The notes beneath the pieces are model-generated. The model was not told the origin of the DNA and did not search any database. It worked only from the letters and a program-made list of their open reading frames with translations. From Gnetum montanum (taxonomy: Eukaryota; Streptophyta; Gnetopsida; Gnetales; Gnetaceae), in NCBI GenBank assembly GCA_015680685.1, contig MNCI01006062.1, positions 858,952 to 922,951 on the forward strand: a stretch of DNA of 64,000 nucleotides, in the 5' to 3' direction. The position numbers were made by a program, and so were the translations under genes. Positions 23,251 through 36,860 of the stretch are shown piece by piece; position 1 is the first letter of the stretch, and the number at the start of each line of letters is the position of its first letter.

Positions 23251-25254
23251 AAATAATGATAAGAAGTTGGAGCCCTTTCTTTGGCTAAAATGATCTACTT
23301 TAAGATAGAAACATATCACATCTATCCCATCAAGCACCTATATAAAAATTGAACCTATGTAGCATAAGGAAGTGCCATCCTAAGTGGGAAGTATCTAGAA
23401 AATGTGACTTATCTCCTTTTCTTGGAGATTAAAAGAAGATTAAGAAGAAGCAATTAGACAAGCCAACATTTCCATTCCCTTGTTTCATTAGGAAGCTTTG
23501 CAAAGAAGCTAGAATACTAGAATGATTCCAGATGCATCATATTCAAAAATAAACAAGTTCATAGTAGCAAAGAAGGATCAAGCAAGAGCACCTCCTAGTG
23601 TAGAAGTTCCACAAAGAATGCCTATGACAAAAACATGTGGTACAAGATTAAGTACTTATGTTTTTTGCAATAGATCTTAGGACCTAGAGACTAGTCATGA
23701 TCCATTTATAGGAAATGTTATAAGTTATGAGTTGGAGGACTAGAGACTTCCAACAATCATTAAGCATCACAAGAAATGAACCTAAAGTCTCCAAGAACCC
23801 GGTATTAGGTAGAATTTCGATGCAATCCATAAGGAATGATTGGACTACTTAAATCTTTGGGAATATTGTTGCATTCTAGGTCATCCTTTACTTTGGTGAT
23901 GAAGGCACAATCCTAATCATGCCTCATGAAGACCAAGAGGAAGTTGTCAAGGATGTTGTTAATCATATAAAGATTGCCTTGAATGTTTCTACAACATTCG
24001 TTCTTGATTTCCATAGTGCATAGGATATTTAGGAGTCTTTAAGTATTAAAGGAGAAGCTAGAGGAGTGATGAGTGTAGTAGAACATGAAGATGCTTTGGA
24101 TTGACCATTCCAAATAGGCCAGATAATGCAAGATATTTTTGAGATTTTAGAAAATGTCACAATGATCCAATCTGAACTAATCTTGATCAAGGGGAGGTTG
24201 ATGATCATGAAGACTAGACTCTAAAATTCAAAAGGCAAAATGAAAAGGGTATAAGATGAGATCATTCAATTGTGTGTTGAATTATAAGATCCCACTAAGT
24301 GTGTTTCTTTGGAATCACTTGAATAATTCAAAACTAAGAAGCTTCATCATTTAAAGAGAAAGAATAGTTGGAAAATTAGCTAAGTTACCTCCAGGAATAA
24401 TTTGTAATGGTAGATGTAGATGTTAAGAGGTTAGCATGGAAAAATAGGAATCCATCCATGAAAAAGATCTGTGCATTGCAAAAAAGGTTCATAATTGATA
24501 TTGGAACTTAGAAGAAGGAGGCTACCAAGCAAGACATGTTCAAAAGACATTCTCGAAAATATGTGAACCTCCAAGAGGAGATCAATGAAAAGGAGATCAA
24601 GGTAGAAAAGGTTCACATTCATGCTACTCTATAAAAAAATTGTACATGCTACCTGGAAAATCATCCTTGATGGAATTACAATAATATACCAGGTAGAAAT
24701 CAAAACCAAGGACCTTCAGATAGAGGAGCTAATGCACTACGTGGATCTTGCTAATTTCAAATAGCTAATCTTGCTATGTTGACAACTAGCCATACAAAAA
24801 TTAAGTGGAGAAACAAGTTGTAACAACATTTGCATTATTTGATCATGAGAAAAACCTATCCAATGAGATGAAGAGGAAGCTACAAGCAACATAGGCAAAG
24901 CTAGAGATCCTCTAAAACCAATACACTAGATAACATGATGTCATAGAGGACCTAGTGAAGATATTGGCTAAATATCATGAGCTAAAAGAGAAAGTTAGAA
25001 TATTCAATGTGAAGCATGAATTATTTGCTATTTGGTTTGTTCAATCCAACAAGATGTTTTCTAATATGTCATATCTATGAAAAATTACAATAACTACTAG
25101 TTTTGCCAATTTGACTTGGACCATCAACAATCCATGGACAGATGTAGAGCATTATCAATCCATCCTTAATTATTTTTGCATGGAGGATAAAGTTGCTAAT
25201 ACACCATAAGAGTCACCATAGTAGGAGGAGTCACCACCAACTAAGATAACATGA
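23251..25254 (+). pseudogene. Family-B non-gag ORF, forward copy, 5'-truncated
   Basis: Same protein as on the minus strand at 11359-13950 and 33970-36560, lacking its N-terminal part at the N. In-frame stops are frequent. The tail PPPRTT of the other B copies is here changed to a PPTKIT-like ending, stop at 25252-25254, so this copy is the more diverged one. Confidence 0.55.
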
Positions 25255-25486
25255 AGACATGCTCATGAAATTTTTTTTAAGACTTGTCAATTTTGTAGTC
25301 TTTTTTATGTATGTCGAGTGTTTTTTCATGATTTTACATGACTTAAATAAATTTTATAATATGACACTAAAGTCAATTAGTTAGTTACTCAATTAGTCAA
25401 TCGAGTCACCTCCATAATTTTGTAACAAACTCTATCCCATTTTTATTTAACTTAAGGATGAGTTTTTAATTAGCCGTGGGGTATAC
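23251..25486 (+). mobile_element. Internal region of forward family-B element (block copy 2)
   Basis: Forward counterpart of 33738-36120. It holds a third copy of the decayed B ORF (pieces with PFPCFIRKLCKEARIL near 23470) ending at a PPP(K/R)-x-T-type tail with TGA at 25252. The final part has the 'aaggatgagttttt' stretch and purine tract GTGGGGTA. Confidence 0.75.
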
Positions 25487-26396
25487 TGAATAGTTAATAA
25501 ATAGGTTATAACATCGCACCTATGATACCATAGTTGTAATATTATATGCTTTCATACCATATTGTAGTTGTTATATCATATGCTTTCATATGATATCACA
25601 AAAATGATGTGTCTTTGATAGGTAAAGACTATAAATACCATTCACCTACCACATTGAATGTACTGTTTTAGTTAATAGCTTAACTAAACTCTTACCATTT
25701 TCTTCTATAATACTTAGAACAATCAATGAGTGCCTACATCATGGTGTGAAGTAGTTGTCTGAAGTCTTTATTCAAGTGCCTTGTACCTAGACACATCGCA
25801 TAATGTCAGTAAATATCAAAACTATTTTATTCCATTACAACACTATAACTTAGCTTAGAATTTACAATTAATGTAATTTATTTACTTATGCACATAGCTT
25901 AATGTTTACTTTACTTTTTACTTAAAATAATAATTTATGTTTTCCATGCACATTAGATACAAGGACTAAGTACATCCAAGTTCGAGCATAAATATGTTAT
26001 CATTTGGTAATACTAACAATGTTGCCACTTGGTATGCCTACCAATGGGACACTTGGTAACTTAGTAATGCTAGTGTATGTTCAAGATGTATATGTCAAGT
26101 TGGGAATAGATGCTCATTGCATAGGCTAAAATAGATTTTAATTTTCTACACTTAAATAAAATAAATTAAAATTCAAATATTTTAATATGACCAAATAACA
26201 TCAAAGTTCATATGCATCAACTACACTTAAGCATATGAACTAAGGTTAACACAAGTGTAATTGGGAAGACAACGACCTGTGATCATGTTTAACTATTTAG
26301 GTATCATGTTAGTCCTATCCACAGATTACGATCAGGTCACACATGAACACTCATGATTTGTATGGTGGAGCTTTGGGGCTCCTCTATTGCTTATCA
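25487..26396 (+). mobile_element. Family-B LTR, forward (block copy 2)
   Basis: Starts TGAATAG, ends TTATCA, 910 bp. It has an intact TATAAATA at 25630-25637, in contrast to the same LTR in copy 1. U3 carries repeated 'atgctttcata' motifs (25549-25595) around imperfect palindromes. Confidence 0.85.
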
Positions 26397-28430
26397 ATTC
26401 TAACTTGATAGTTATATGCTTCTACAAATCATAAGCTCCTCTAGATGAGAAGAGGCTACAATCATTTTTAGGAACTTGTAATTGTTATTTAGCATCATGC
26501 ATGGTGAAGCCTTTGTAAAACATTCTGAGTATATTTTTCAAATGCATCATAGGGCTACATACTTGAATGATGGGAAGGTGTTTGTTGTTCAAGTTGAAAA
26601 ATGTAGGTTGAGCTTAGGGACAATCACTCAAAGTGTAGAAAAAAAAATAAAGGGAAGGATGGGACTTAGAAAATCATAACCATAATTGATCATGGGAAGT
26701 CCCGAATGGATATTCTTTGGATCTAAATCTAATTTTTCAGGGATTTGAATTTTTTCTCTTTGATTTTTCTCTAGTATGTCTAATTTCTTTAGCATTCTCC
26801 TATGGGGGATTTATTTCTTCAAGCAATATTAAAATTTTTGCTTCTTCTATTAATGCAGAAAATTTTGTTAATTCTCAAAATGCATATTTATAAGTTGGTA
26901 AAAAAAAAAGTTATGATGCCTTATTTGATTGATATTGATACAACCAAAATACCTTATTTTGTTCTTTCTGATAATATGCATAAGTCATTGGTTGCTAATT
27001 TTTCATCACAATATGTGTTTATTCAAATTTTGGATTACCTACCTCATAATCAAATTTTCATTTTGCAATTAAATAATGTGATTAGAAAAAAACATGACAT
27101 CCAAATCCTTTGTACCAAGTATTATTCTCTCTATTTTTTTCTTCCGCTTGTTGAGTTAGGTGATGCTTCAATGATGCAACATGCCCTAGATATATGATCT
27201 TTTATACATAAGCATGTAACATTGATCATTTGTAAGTGAGCTCTAGATTCTAATGTCCAATTTAAAGAATATGCTAAAGTTTCATGTTTTTTTGAGTTAT
27301 AAAATTTTTTGTTGATTTTTCAGAAGGTTGAGTAAGAAATTATTAGTTTTATCGATCACATTAAGCATATGGAGTTTATTTTTACAAATTTTGATTTTTG
27401 AAGACATTTTTGTGTTGAAATCAACTTTCTCAATCATAAAAAAGAATTAGTATTATAAGCATTAGGAAAAACTTATATTCAGCTAATTACATATTATAAT
27501 TTTTCTATCATGAAGGACATTTTCTTAATGTTAGTTCTTGTCTACTCAAGAAAAAAGATTATCAAGAAAAGAAAAAGTATATTAAAGTTGAAGATAGAAA
27601 AAAAAAACCAATATGAAGTTAAAGATATTAAATATCAGGTTAATGTTAATGATAAGAATGAACAAATAGCCAAATAGAATTTAGAGAAGATAGAAGCTCC
27701 TATGTATATTTTTGCTAGTACTAAAGAAAGCATTAGGCCGTCCAAGAGATAGCTTGTAAGACAAATTTTTTCTTATTTGATAGAAATATTATTAACTCAA
27801 AGATTAAAATTAGTGTCAACAAGAAGGTTATAATTGAGAATACATATTCTCGACATAAGATTAATAACAAGCAATGAGGTGAATATCTTCTACTAGTGGT
27901 AATACTTTCTTGCTTTGAAACAAATATTGGTATTAAACCACATCTCTCTATGTTGAATCTTTTTGTTATTTTAAATTAAGCTTGAATGTTGAAAAGTGAT
28001 GTAAATTTTGTCAAGATTAGGAACTTCTTCTTACTAACAATTAATTGTCTTCACTTGTTTTTTCAAAGTTTCAATTGCAAGGTTGTACACTTGAGTGGAC
28101 CATCCTAAGCAAGAAAGTTTTTTTCTTTCCATATTTTTTTTATGATATCTACTTTGTGATGTACTATGAATTTTCTTTGGTTATTATTGATATATTTTTT
28201 GGTCTAGCACCCTATATGCATGTACCATAGTTTGTGAAATTTGTGATTGCAAAGATTTGCAGAAAATTGCAAAGCAACATTGAAACCAATTGAAAATTGG
28301 ATTAGAGATTTAATTTAATGAATATTATATTTGTTGATGCATAAATTTTGGTTGCACCAACACTGGGAAAGAAAACTCGTTTTAGGAGACTATTGCCTAG
28401 CGTGCTTCTCATATGGGTAGGGCTATGTGG
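26397..28430. other. AT-rich stretch of unknown nature upstream of gene copy 2
   Basis: Sister of 3436-5545. An open frame of 131 codons at 26802-27197 is longer than its counterpart because of indels in A and T runs. No domain is recognised. Lacks the 28-bp minisatellite expansion of copy 1. Confidence 0.5.
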
Positions 28431-29475
28431 CCTTTTGAAAAGAGTAAACCAAACCAATCTGAATTTAAATTAAATAACTATCTCAAAATTGAGAATACAA
28501 TAAATAATTAAAAGAAATAAATTTTCCCTGGTCTTGCTAATGCTGTCGATCCGTGACTGCCGATGGTATTCATTGTTGGGCAAGAAGCTCACAATCGTTG
28601 CGAGAGAAGGAAAGAGAGAGAAAGAGAGACTGCCCACCGTAGTCCACATAGGGTAGCAATTGCGATTCTCAAAGTCTGCTGCTATCTGCTGCCTTTTGTG
28701 CATTGTTGTAGAGAGGAAGATCGTCCACCTTCGTCTGCACCACCGTGACAAACTGCTGGCGCAAAGAAAATCGCATGTCTCACGTTCTATGCATGGGCTG
28801 CGCTGCCTACATTGTTGGAGAGATAAAAAGAAGAGAGAAAGAACCTTCCTGCCATCGCTCAGAAGAAGCGCAAAGATTCGATTTTGAGCTGTTGGCTCCT
28901 GCTTTAAACCCTCCTCAAAGATTAGCTAGAAGTCTGTAAAAAAAAAAGAAAAGAAAAGAAAGAAGGAAATCGTTGCTTAGTGGAGAGAAAGCTCTTCTCA
29001 AAATTGATAGAAAGAGCTTTTTAAGAAACCGTTGCCTCCCTAGAGGAAGCCTTTTCTCCTTTAATTTTATAGCCATTGCAGCCATCCATAATGTCTACGT
29101 TTCATGTAATGGCTATAGTAACCACCACCACTTCTTATGTAATAACGTCCATATTCTCCAATTAAGTGCCCACTTATGTCTATAACTTTAAAATATTTAC
29201 CACTCATGTAACCACCACCGTAACTTCCGAAACGTCTACCACTATTGATTGTAACCACCGTAACTTCCAAAACGTCTGCCACTAATGACCATAATTGTCA
29301 CCCCATTAATGACCACCACTCACCACCAACAGTTTAAATGCCCACTATTCGCATAATTTTTACTATGGTTATTAAGAGAGAGAGATAAAGATGTTGATAA
29401 TCATGGCCCCATGAGAGCATGGGAGTGTTGACATTAACAATATTTTTATTAATTTTTGAAGTTTATTATATTATT
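28431..29475. other. 5' flank of gene copy 2
   Basis: Sister of 5546-6565. It contains a GA-rich tract (28600-28630) and the Gly/Tyr-rich minus-strand reading (29067-29282, with GRRFGSYGGGYMSG and RSGGGYYSHYMKRRHYG). The latter is cleaner than in copy 1 and may be the 3' remains of an antisense glycine-rich protein gene. No TATA box could be assigned with confidence. Confidence 0.4.
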
Positions 29476-29521
29476 TATTGCAGTTGAATGGACGGGGGAG
29501 ACAGACAAGCCCCAAGAGAGG

Positions 29522-29845
29522 AATGGTCTGCTGAATCGTCTGCCAAGCGACTACTGGTATTCTGCTCTGGTATATGAAAACAACAACAGACCCATGAAGA
29601 TGAATGGTCTGCTGAATCGTCTGCCAAGCGACTACTGGTATTCTGCTCTGGTATATAAGAACAACAACAGACCCATGAAGATGAATGGTCTGCTGAATCG
29701 TCTGCCAAGCGACTACTGGTATTCTGCTCTGGTATATGAAAACAACAACAGACCCATGAAGATGAATGGTCTGCTGAATCGTCTGCCAAGCGACTACTGG
29801 TATTCTGCTCTGGTATATAAGAACAACAACAGACGCAAAAATATT
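29522..29845 (+). repeat. Four tandem 81-bp units upstream of gene copy 2
   Basis: Units start at 29522, 29603, 29684 and 29765, period exactly 81 (27 codons), open on both strands. Read on + each unit gives NGLLNRLPSDYWYSALVY followed by E/K-NNN. Units 1 and 3 have E, units 2 and 4 have K, so the array arose by doubling a two-unit block. Copy 1 has a single, slightly changed unit (7300-7380). The frame (29456-29902) is not that of the remorin-like exon 1. Confidence 0.95.
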
Positions 29846-29940
29846 ATGCAGCCGTCCTTGTTTTGTTGTCAAGAAGGAATGAGCGCAGCAGCAGAAAGAT
29901 AGGTACTGGGCAATCAAAGTTGGTTAAGGATTCCATCAAA

Positions 29941-31876
29941 ATGCAGGCTCCTACTCGGTCACAGTTGCAGTCTCAGTCTCATCATTCACAACAGAATAAT
30001 GGTTCTGGGTCTTGTTCCTGTTCTTCTTCTGTTGTGTTTTCTCCGCCTTCTCATGTCTTGGTTGCTGCTCAGGCCAAGCATCCTTCTGTGGAGAAATTTG
30101 TTGGGCCTCCTTCTCCAATTTCATATTCTCCCCCACTTACAGTTCTCAATTCCAAAGAAGAGGCTTTGGCTGAGGCGCACAGAAGCCTTGTTGAGGCTGA
30201 AGCTCATGCCTACCTGGAATCCCAGATAAGAAAACTGGAGGCCAAAGCTCAAAGGCTTCAGGTAAGTCTTCATGGCTGCTGCTGTTTTTGTTGATTTCTC
30301 ACTCTGAGAAATTTGAGTGTATCTGTGAGCTTGATTTGTTACTTCTCTAAAATTCAGAAAGTGAATGTTTAACGTAAGTTTTAGATCTAGGAATTCTTTA
30401 TTTGGGCATCTGTAGAAGGCTTTGATCAGTTTCTGGTTTTGTTATTTTGATGGTTGGTGTTTTGACCACACCCTCTCTCTTCTTCTTCTTATTCTTTTTA
30501 GCATGATAATATATTTTGAAGAAACCAAAAAGACAATACTTTTTATTTCTGCATTTCTCTGCTAATAGTACATGTAGAAGGATGGATGCAGCTGAAACTC
30601 ATTCACTCCATAATCTGCATTAAATAGGTTTGTCAGAGTTTGATTTGTTGCTCCCACGGTCTTTTTTCTGCATTAACTTTGTTTGCTCTAAAAGGAATTC
30701 AAGGTTGAGGCTTTTCACCCTTCAGGTTCTTTGTTCTTTTTCATATTTTCATTTAATAGGGTCAGGTATCCTTTATTTTCCCATAAACAGTGTTTAAAAC
30801 AGCCATTCTTTCTAAGAATTTTCAGAAATCGTCTTAATATTTCTCCTAATTCATATTCGGACAATCACAAGTGAAAATTGTGTATTAATATAGTGCTTAA
30901 TTGCTATTCAGAGACCTATTTCCTTTGCAATTGAAAACGTTTGCACCCTGATACAGTTAATCACCGATGACTTGAACACACAATTTTATTCCCTTTTATG
31001 TAACTCTAGGCTAAAGCAGAGAGGCAGCGGATGCGAAAGGAAGCTAAAGCTATTGAAGCTAAAAAGAGAATAGAGGTCAAGGCTGAGGCACTGTTGCAGA
31101 ATTGGCAGGTATGAGTTCTTTTGCTAAAAAAGGATTTAGTAGACCTTTCTCGTCACTCTCATGCAAATTTTTCATGTTTAATTTGACACTTTGACCACAG
31201 CTTGTTTACATCCCGATAAACTTGCCATTTGAACAAGTGGAGCCTTCATGTATTCAGAAGTAATTAGTTCTACTGTCCAAAATTTAAATCAGCATCAGCA
31301 TAAATGATTAAATGAGTACCATCATCATCATCGTAGCCTTACATGAGTTATTTGAGGTCTTTTTTACCATGCATTTCTATTAATAGCCAAATAACTGCCT
31401 AAATAATGAAATGAGTATGCTGTAAGCAAAATCAACCACCAAAAATATCACATGTTATTTGGTTAAGGAATGCATTTTGCTCTATTTTTAGAATATTTAC
31501 TTGGATTGAGTCAAGCAGGTGATGGTGGATAGGATAATTTCAAATGCTCATGAACGTGCTCATAGAATAAAAGCCCATGCCAAGGAGAAGGCAGAAAAGA
31601 CCATTGCTAAGGCCCACAAACGAGCTGAACAGGTAAGCCTTACCACACAAATGGGTTTATGGAGAAAATTTTTATGATACTAGTTTCATTCATATTGATA
31701 GTACAAGCAAACCTTATGTGTAGTGGAAGGCTGAGATTGAAGAAAAGAAAAGGAAAGAAGTGGCAGAAATAACAGACAAAGTGCATTTAATGATAGCTGT
31801 TGGAGATCTTCCCTCTTCTCAACAGCACAACATAGTTATGCAAAAAATGAAGAACATTTGGGCATGTCACCCATGA
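29941..31876 (+). CDS. Remorin-like coiled-coil protein, copy 2 (4 exons)
   Basis: Exons 29941-30261, 31010-31108, 31519-31632, 31724-31876 (TGA at 31874), all phase 0 with GT-AG introns. Product 228 aa. The open frame extends upstream to 29863 but without an ATG. N-terminal Ser/Gln/Pro-rich part, then residues about 75-215 rich in K, E and A with heptad-like spacing (ESQIRKLEAKAQRLQ at the end of exon 1 is intact here and missing in copy 1). C-terminal GDLPSS resembles the remorin ending. Intron 2 is longer than in copy 1 and has the probable ancestral acceptor AAGCAG. Between the copies most exon differences change the amino acid, so one or both may be under weak constraint. Remorins are plasma-membrane-associated scaffold proteins; the assignment here rests on composition and C-terminal pattern only. 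Confidence 0.62.
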
Positions 31877-33046
31877 AGCACCAAGTTGTAGTTTGAGTAA
31901 TATGTAGATCATGTTTATTTGAGGGTCTAAGGTCAAGGCTTTACATACATATAGTGATGTGTTTATATATAGAACATTATTAATATGCTAAGGGAAGGCT
32001 CCTAAAGTTTGTCCTTAGTTTTGTTGAAAAATAATCTAGTTAAAGAATACAGTCACAACAAACACACCATCTAGACAATTGAAATAAAGGTGTCATCATG
32101 AAGGATGGAACTATGTCCTCCCTTTCTCTAGTGTTGGAGCTTTGGTTGATGGTGTCTTCCGTCATGTGTTGTGATAAAACATAGTTGCTATATGTTCTCT
32201 TTGCCAGATTAGTATAGAAAATATTATTTATTTATTTTTTCTACTAGGATATTGTCACTTAAAGTTGTACTTTCTTGGAAATGTATTATGAAAATCAGGA
32301 TTTGTGAATAATTTGATGGGATTTTTTTTAGCATCAAGTACAGAAATTGAACTAATGATGAGGAAAACACATGTTTCTCAAGATGCTATAGCTTAGGCAA
32401 GCATGCATGTGTATTGTTTGTTTGCCTGCATTTAATGTATGCCTTGCACGTTCATTTTGAGATTACATATGACTAAATAAAGATCTTGTGTTTCTTTCCA
32501 TACTCTCCATTAACAAAAATAGAACTCTAAAATATCTATTGCAAAAAGAGATATAAGATGGATTACACATATAAATGATTGATTTAAGACTTTGAGTATT
32601 GAGGCAGAGGAGGATGATAAGGCTGTTTCTTGAGAAATCTAACTTCTCTTACAGAACTAGTTGTTTGATATTCATAAAATAAAATAAGCCCATCTCTTGG
32701 TAAACTCCCAAGGCTTTTGGGAATGCATGTCAAACGATGTCTGGTTTATTTGATCTGAATATACCTTCATTACAATTAGAATACTCCATTCAAAGGGTTA
32801 TAATTTGAGATTCTATTTATAAGCCCCTTGGAATGCCCTCTAGATTCTATATATAATGCATAGAGTTTTATTTTTACTATAAACAACCCATAATCCAAGG
32901 TATGACAACTATGTTAGGTGTGTCCCTTAGGCAATGCTTTTGGCTAAGAATATTTGATGAATCATCAGTTGACTAGGTTATCTGATAAAAAGTCAACTTT
33001 TTGGTTGGCTCCAATAACAAGGCTCTAATATCTTAGCTCCGATATA
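31877..33046. other. 3' flank of gene copy 2, no further gene seen
   Basis: Sister of 9293-10435. It has a small insertion near 32594-32622 ('gaggcagaggaggatgat') absent from copy 1. Nothing gene-like was found. Confidence 0.5.
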
Positions 33047-33737
33047 TTTGAATTTGAATTTATTTTATTTAAGTGTAGAAAATTAAAATCTATTTGAGCC
33101 TATGCAATAAGCATCTATTCCCAACTTAACATATACATCTTAAACATACACTATCATTGATAAGTTACCAAGTGTCCCATTGCTAGGCATATCAAGTGGC
33201 AACATTGTTAGTATTACCAAATGATAACATATCTATGATCGAACCTAGATGTACTTAGTCCTTGTATCTAACGTGCATGGAAAACATAAATTATTATTTT
33301 AAGTAAAAAGGAAAGTAAACATTAAGCTATGTGCATAAGTAAATAAATTACATTAATTGTAAATTCTAAGCTAATTTATAGTGTTGTAATGGAATAAAAT
33401 AGTTTTGATATTTATTGACATCATGCGACGTGTCCAGGTACAAGGCACTTGAATAAAGACTTCAGACAACTACTTCACACCATGATGTAGGCAATCATTG
33501 ATTGTTCTAAGTATTATAGAAGAAAATTGTAAGAGTTTAGTTAAGTTATTAACTAAAACAATGCATTCAATGTGGTAGGTGAATGGTATTTATAGTCTTT
33601 ACCTATCAAAGATACATCATATTTGTGATATCATATGAAAGGATATGATATAAAAACTACAATATTGTACGAAAACATACAATATTACAAGTATGGTATT
33701 ATAGGTGCGATGTTATAACCTATTTATTAACTATTCA
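33047..33737 (-). mobile_element. Family-B LTR in reverse orientation (block copy 2)
   Basis: Same truncated LTR as at 10436-11126, offset 22,611. TATA box at 33587-33594 (minus). By eye, from about position 33134 onward it is identical to copy 1. Confidence 0.8.
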
Positions 33738-36700
33738 TTATACCCCACAACTAATTAAAAACTCATCCTTAAGTTACATAAAAATGGAATAGAGTTTGTT
33801 ACAAAATTATCGAGGTGACTCGACTGACTAATTGACTAACTAACTAATTAACTTGAGTGCCATATTATAAAATTTATTTAAGTCATGTAAAATCATGAAA
33901 AAACACTTGACATACATAAAAAAGACTACAAAATTGACAAGTCTTAAAAAAAATTTCATGAGCATGTCTTCATGTTGTTCTAGGTGGTGGTGACTCCTCC
34001 TAGTATGGTGACTCTTATGGTGTATCAACAACTTCATCCTCCTTGTAGAAAAAATTAAGGATGGATTGGTACTTCTCTACATCTATCCATGGATTGTTGA
34101 TGGTCCAAGTCAAATTGGCAAAACTAGTAGTTAATGTAATTTTCCATAGATAAGACATATTAGGAAACATCTTGTTGGATTGAACAAACTAGACAACAAA
34201 TAATTGATGCTCCACATTGAATGCTCTAACTTTCTCTTTTAGCTCATGATATTTAGCCAATCTCCTCACTAGATTCTCTATGACATCATGTTATCTAGTG
34301 TATTGGTTTTAGAGGATCTCTAGCTTTGCCTATGCTACTTGTAGCTTCCTCTTCATCTCATTGGATAGGTTTTCCTCATGATCAAATAATGCAAATGTTG
34401 TTGCAACTTGTTTCTTCACTTCATTTCTTGTATGACTAGTTGTCAACATAACAAGATTAGCTATTTGAGATTAGCAAGATCCATGTAGTGCATTACCTCC
34501 TTTATCTGAAGGCCTTGGTTTTGATTCCTACTTGGTATATTATTGTAATTCCATAAAGGATGATTTTCTAGGTAGAATCTATAATTTGTTATAGAGTAGC
34601 ATAAATGTGGACATTGGCTACCTTTATCTTCTTTTCATTGACCTCATCTTGGAGGTCCACATATTTTCGGGAATGTCTTTTGAACATTTCTTACTTGCTA
34701 GCCTCCTTCTTCTAAGTTCCAATATCAATTATGAACCTCTGTTGCATTGCATGGATCTTTGCCATGGATGGATTCCCATTTCCCATGCTAACTTCTTAAC
34801 ATCTACATCTACCATTACAAATTGTTCAGGGAGGTAACTTAGTTGATTTTCCAACTATTCTTTCTCCTTTGCTACTTGCATCAATCTTTAGTTTTTTGTC
34901 ACTAAGCCCCTGTTCTTTTATTATAATAGAAGGATGGTCTTTTAGTGTTCAAAGGTTCTTACTTTAGCTTCAAACATATCCTAGGCCTTTTTACTTTCAA
35001 ATTCCAATTGATGTTGTTTGGCCCTTAAATGATGAAGCTTCTTAGTTTTGAATTATTCAAATGATTCCAAAGAAACAAACTTAGTGGGATCTTATAATTC
35101 AACACAAAATTGCATGATCTCATCTTATACCCTTTTCATTTTGCCTTTTGAGTTATAGAGTCTAGTCTTCATGATCATCAACCTTCCCTTGATCAAGATT
35201 AGTTTATATTGGATCATTGTGACATTTTCTAAAATCTCAAAAATTTCTTGCATTATCTAGCCTATTTGGAATGGTCAATCCAAAGCATCTTCATGTTCTA
35301 CTACACTCATCGCTCCCCTAGCTTCTCCTTTAATACTTAAAGACTTCTAAATATCCTATGCACTATTGAAATTAGGAATGAATGTTGTAGAAACATTCAA
35401 GGTAATACTTATATGATTAACAACATCCATGACAACTTCCTCTTGGTCTTCATGAGGCATGATTAGGATTGTACCTTCATCACCAAAGTAAAGTATGACC
35501 TAGGATGCAACAATATTCCCAAATATTTAAGTAGTCCAATCATTCCTTATGGATTGCATCGAAATTCTACCTAATAACAAGTCCTCGGGGACTTTAGGTT
35601 CATTTCTTATGATGCTTAATAGTTGTTGGAAGTCTCTAGTCCTCCAACTCATAGCTTATAACATTTCCTATAAATGGATCATGAGTAGTCTATAGGCCCT
35701 AAGATCTATTGTGAAAACATAAGTACTCAATCTTGTACCACATGTTTTTTTCATAGGTATTCTTTGTGGAATTTCTATAGTAGGAGGTGCTCTTGCTTGA
35801 TCCTTTGCTAGTGTGAGCTTGTTTATTTTTTAATATGATGCATTTGGAATCATTATAGTATTCTAGCTTCTTTGCAAAGCTTCTTAATGAAACAAGGGAA
35901 TGGAAATTTTGGCTTATCTAACTGCTTCTCCTTAAATCTTTTTTTAATCTCCAAGAAAAGGAGATAAGCCACATTTTCTAGATACTTCCCACTAAGGATG
36001 ACACTTATGCTATGTAGGTTGAATTTTTATATAAGTGCTTGATGGGATAGATGTGATATGTTTCTATCTTAAAGTAGATCATTTTAGCCAAAGATAGGGC
36101 TCCAACTTCTTATCATTATTTCCATAGGCTTTTCTAATCACAAATTTAATGTTGGAATCAAAACATATAGAAATCACAATTATTTTTGTTCCAATGTTGG
36201 GTAATTCCAATGCAACAAAAATGGCCTTGATAACATATGACATCAAGATTCCCTCAATTTTGATTGTAGACTCTACTTGGTTATTGTTCTAGAATTAGCA
36301 TTTCTTCCTAATGTACCATTCTCCATCGATTGAGAGTGTTAACCAAAATGAAGAAGCTTGTAATTGCTAACATACCTCTTATGATGTGAATAAAAAATGG
36401 GCTAACGTTAAGCTCAACAATCACATTAGCCATGAGACATTTATTTATGATGACCTAAACACATGCATTAAAAAGTGTGATCTACTTACTTGATTTAGAG
36501 TAACGGATACCATTACCTCTTCTTGTGCAAATTGTTGTATTTTTTGTGCTTGTGGCATGAGTTAATGCACCAATCTTGACCTTGACTCAACTTCTTACTC
36601 TTTTTGTGTTTCCCATTTTACATGGGACTATTATGGATATTCTCAGCCTCTTCCTCTGCCTCTATCATGTTCTCATTATGGTCGCTATTCCCTAGGCTCT

Positions 36701-36860
36701 AAGGATCAACTACTTTGGAAGATTAATTAGATGTCATCTATAATAACAAAGGATCAATTTTTAGTATTTATCAATGGTTATAATGACTTTCACCCTTGCA
36801 ATTCTTTGGATCTAATCAAAACTTCAAAAAAATATGATATTAATAACATAAGATGATTAT
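33738..36860 (-). mobile_element. Internal region of reverse family-B element (block copy 2)
   Basis: Identical in layout to 11127-14249. It is then continuous with the 355-bp repeat at 36861. Together with 22891-26396 it forms two long inverted arms facing the gene. Confidence 0.75.
33970..36560 (-). pseudogene. Family-B non-gag ORF, reverse copy 2, decayed
   Basis: Counterpart of 11359-13950; C-terminal PPPRTT with stop at 33970-33972. All in-frame stops seen in the first 1.8 kb are shared with the copy-1 ORF, so the decay predates the duplication or was homogenised afterwards. Confidence 0.6.

Noticed and set aside
29471-29917. Minus-strand frame of 148 codons over the 81-bp repeats
   Set aside because: A period divisible by three keeps several frames open at once. 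Nothing supports the minus reading as coding.
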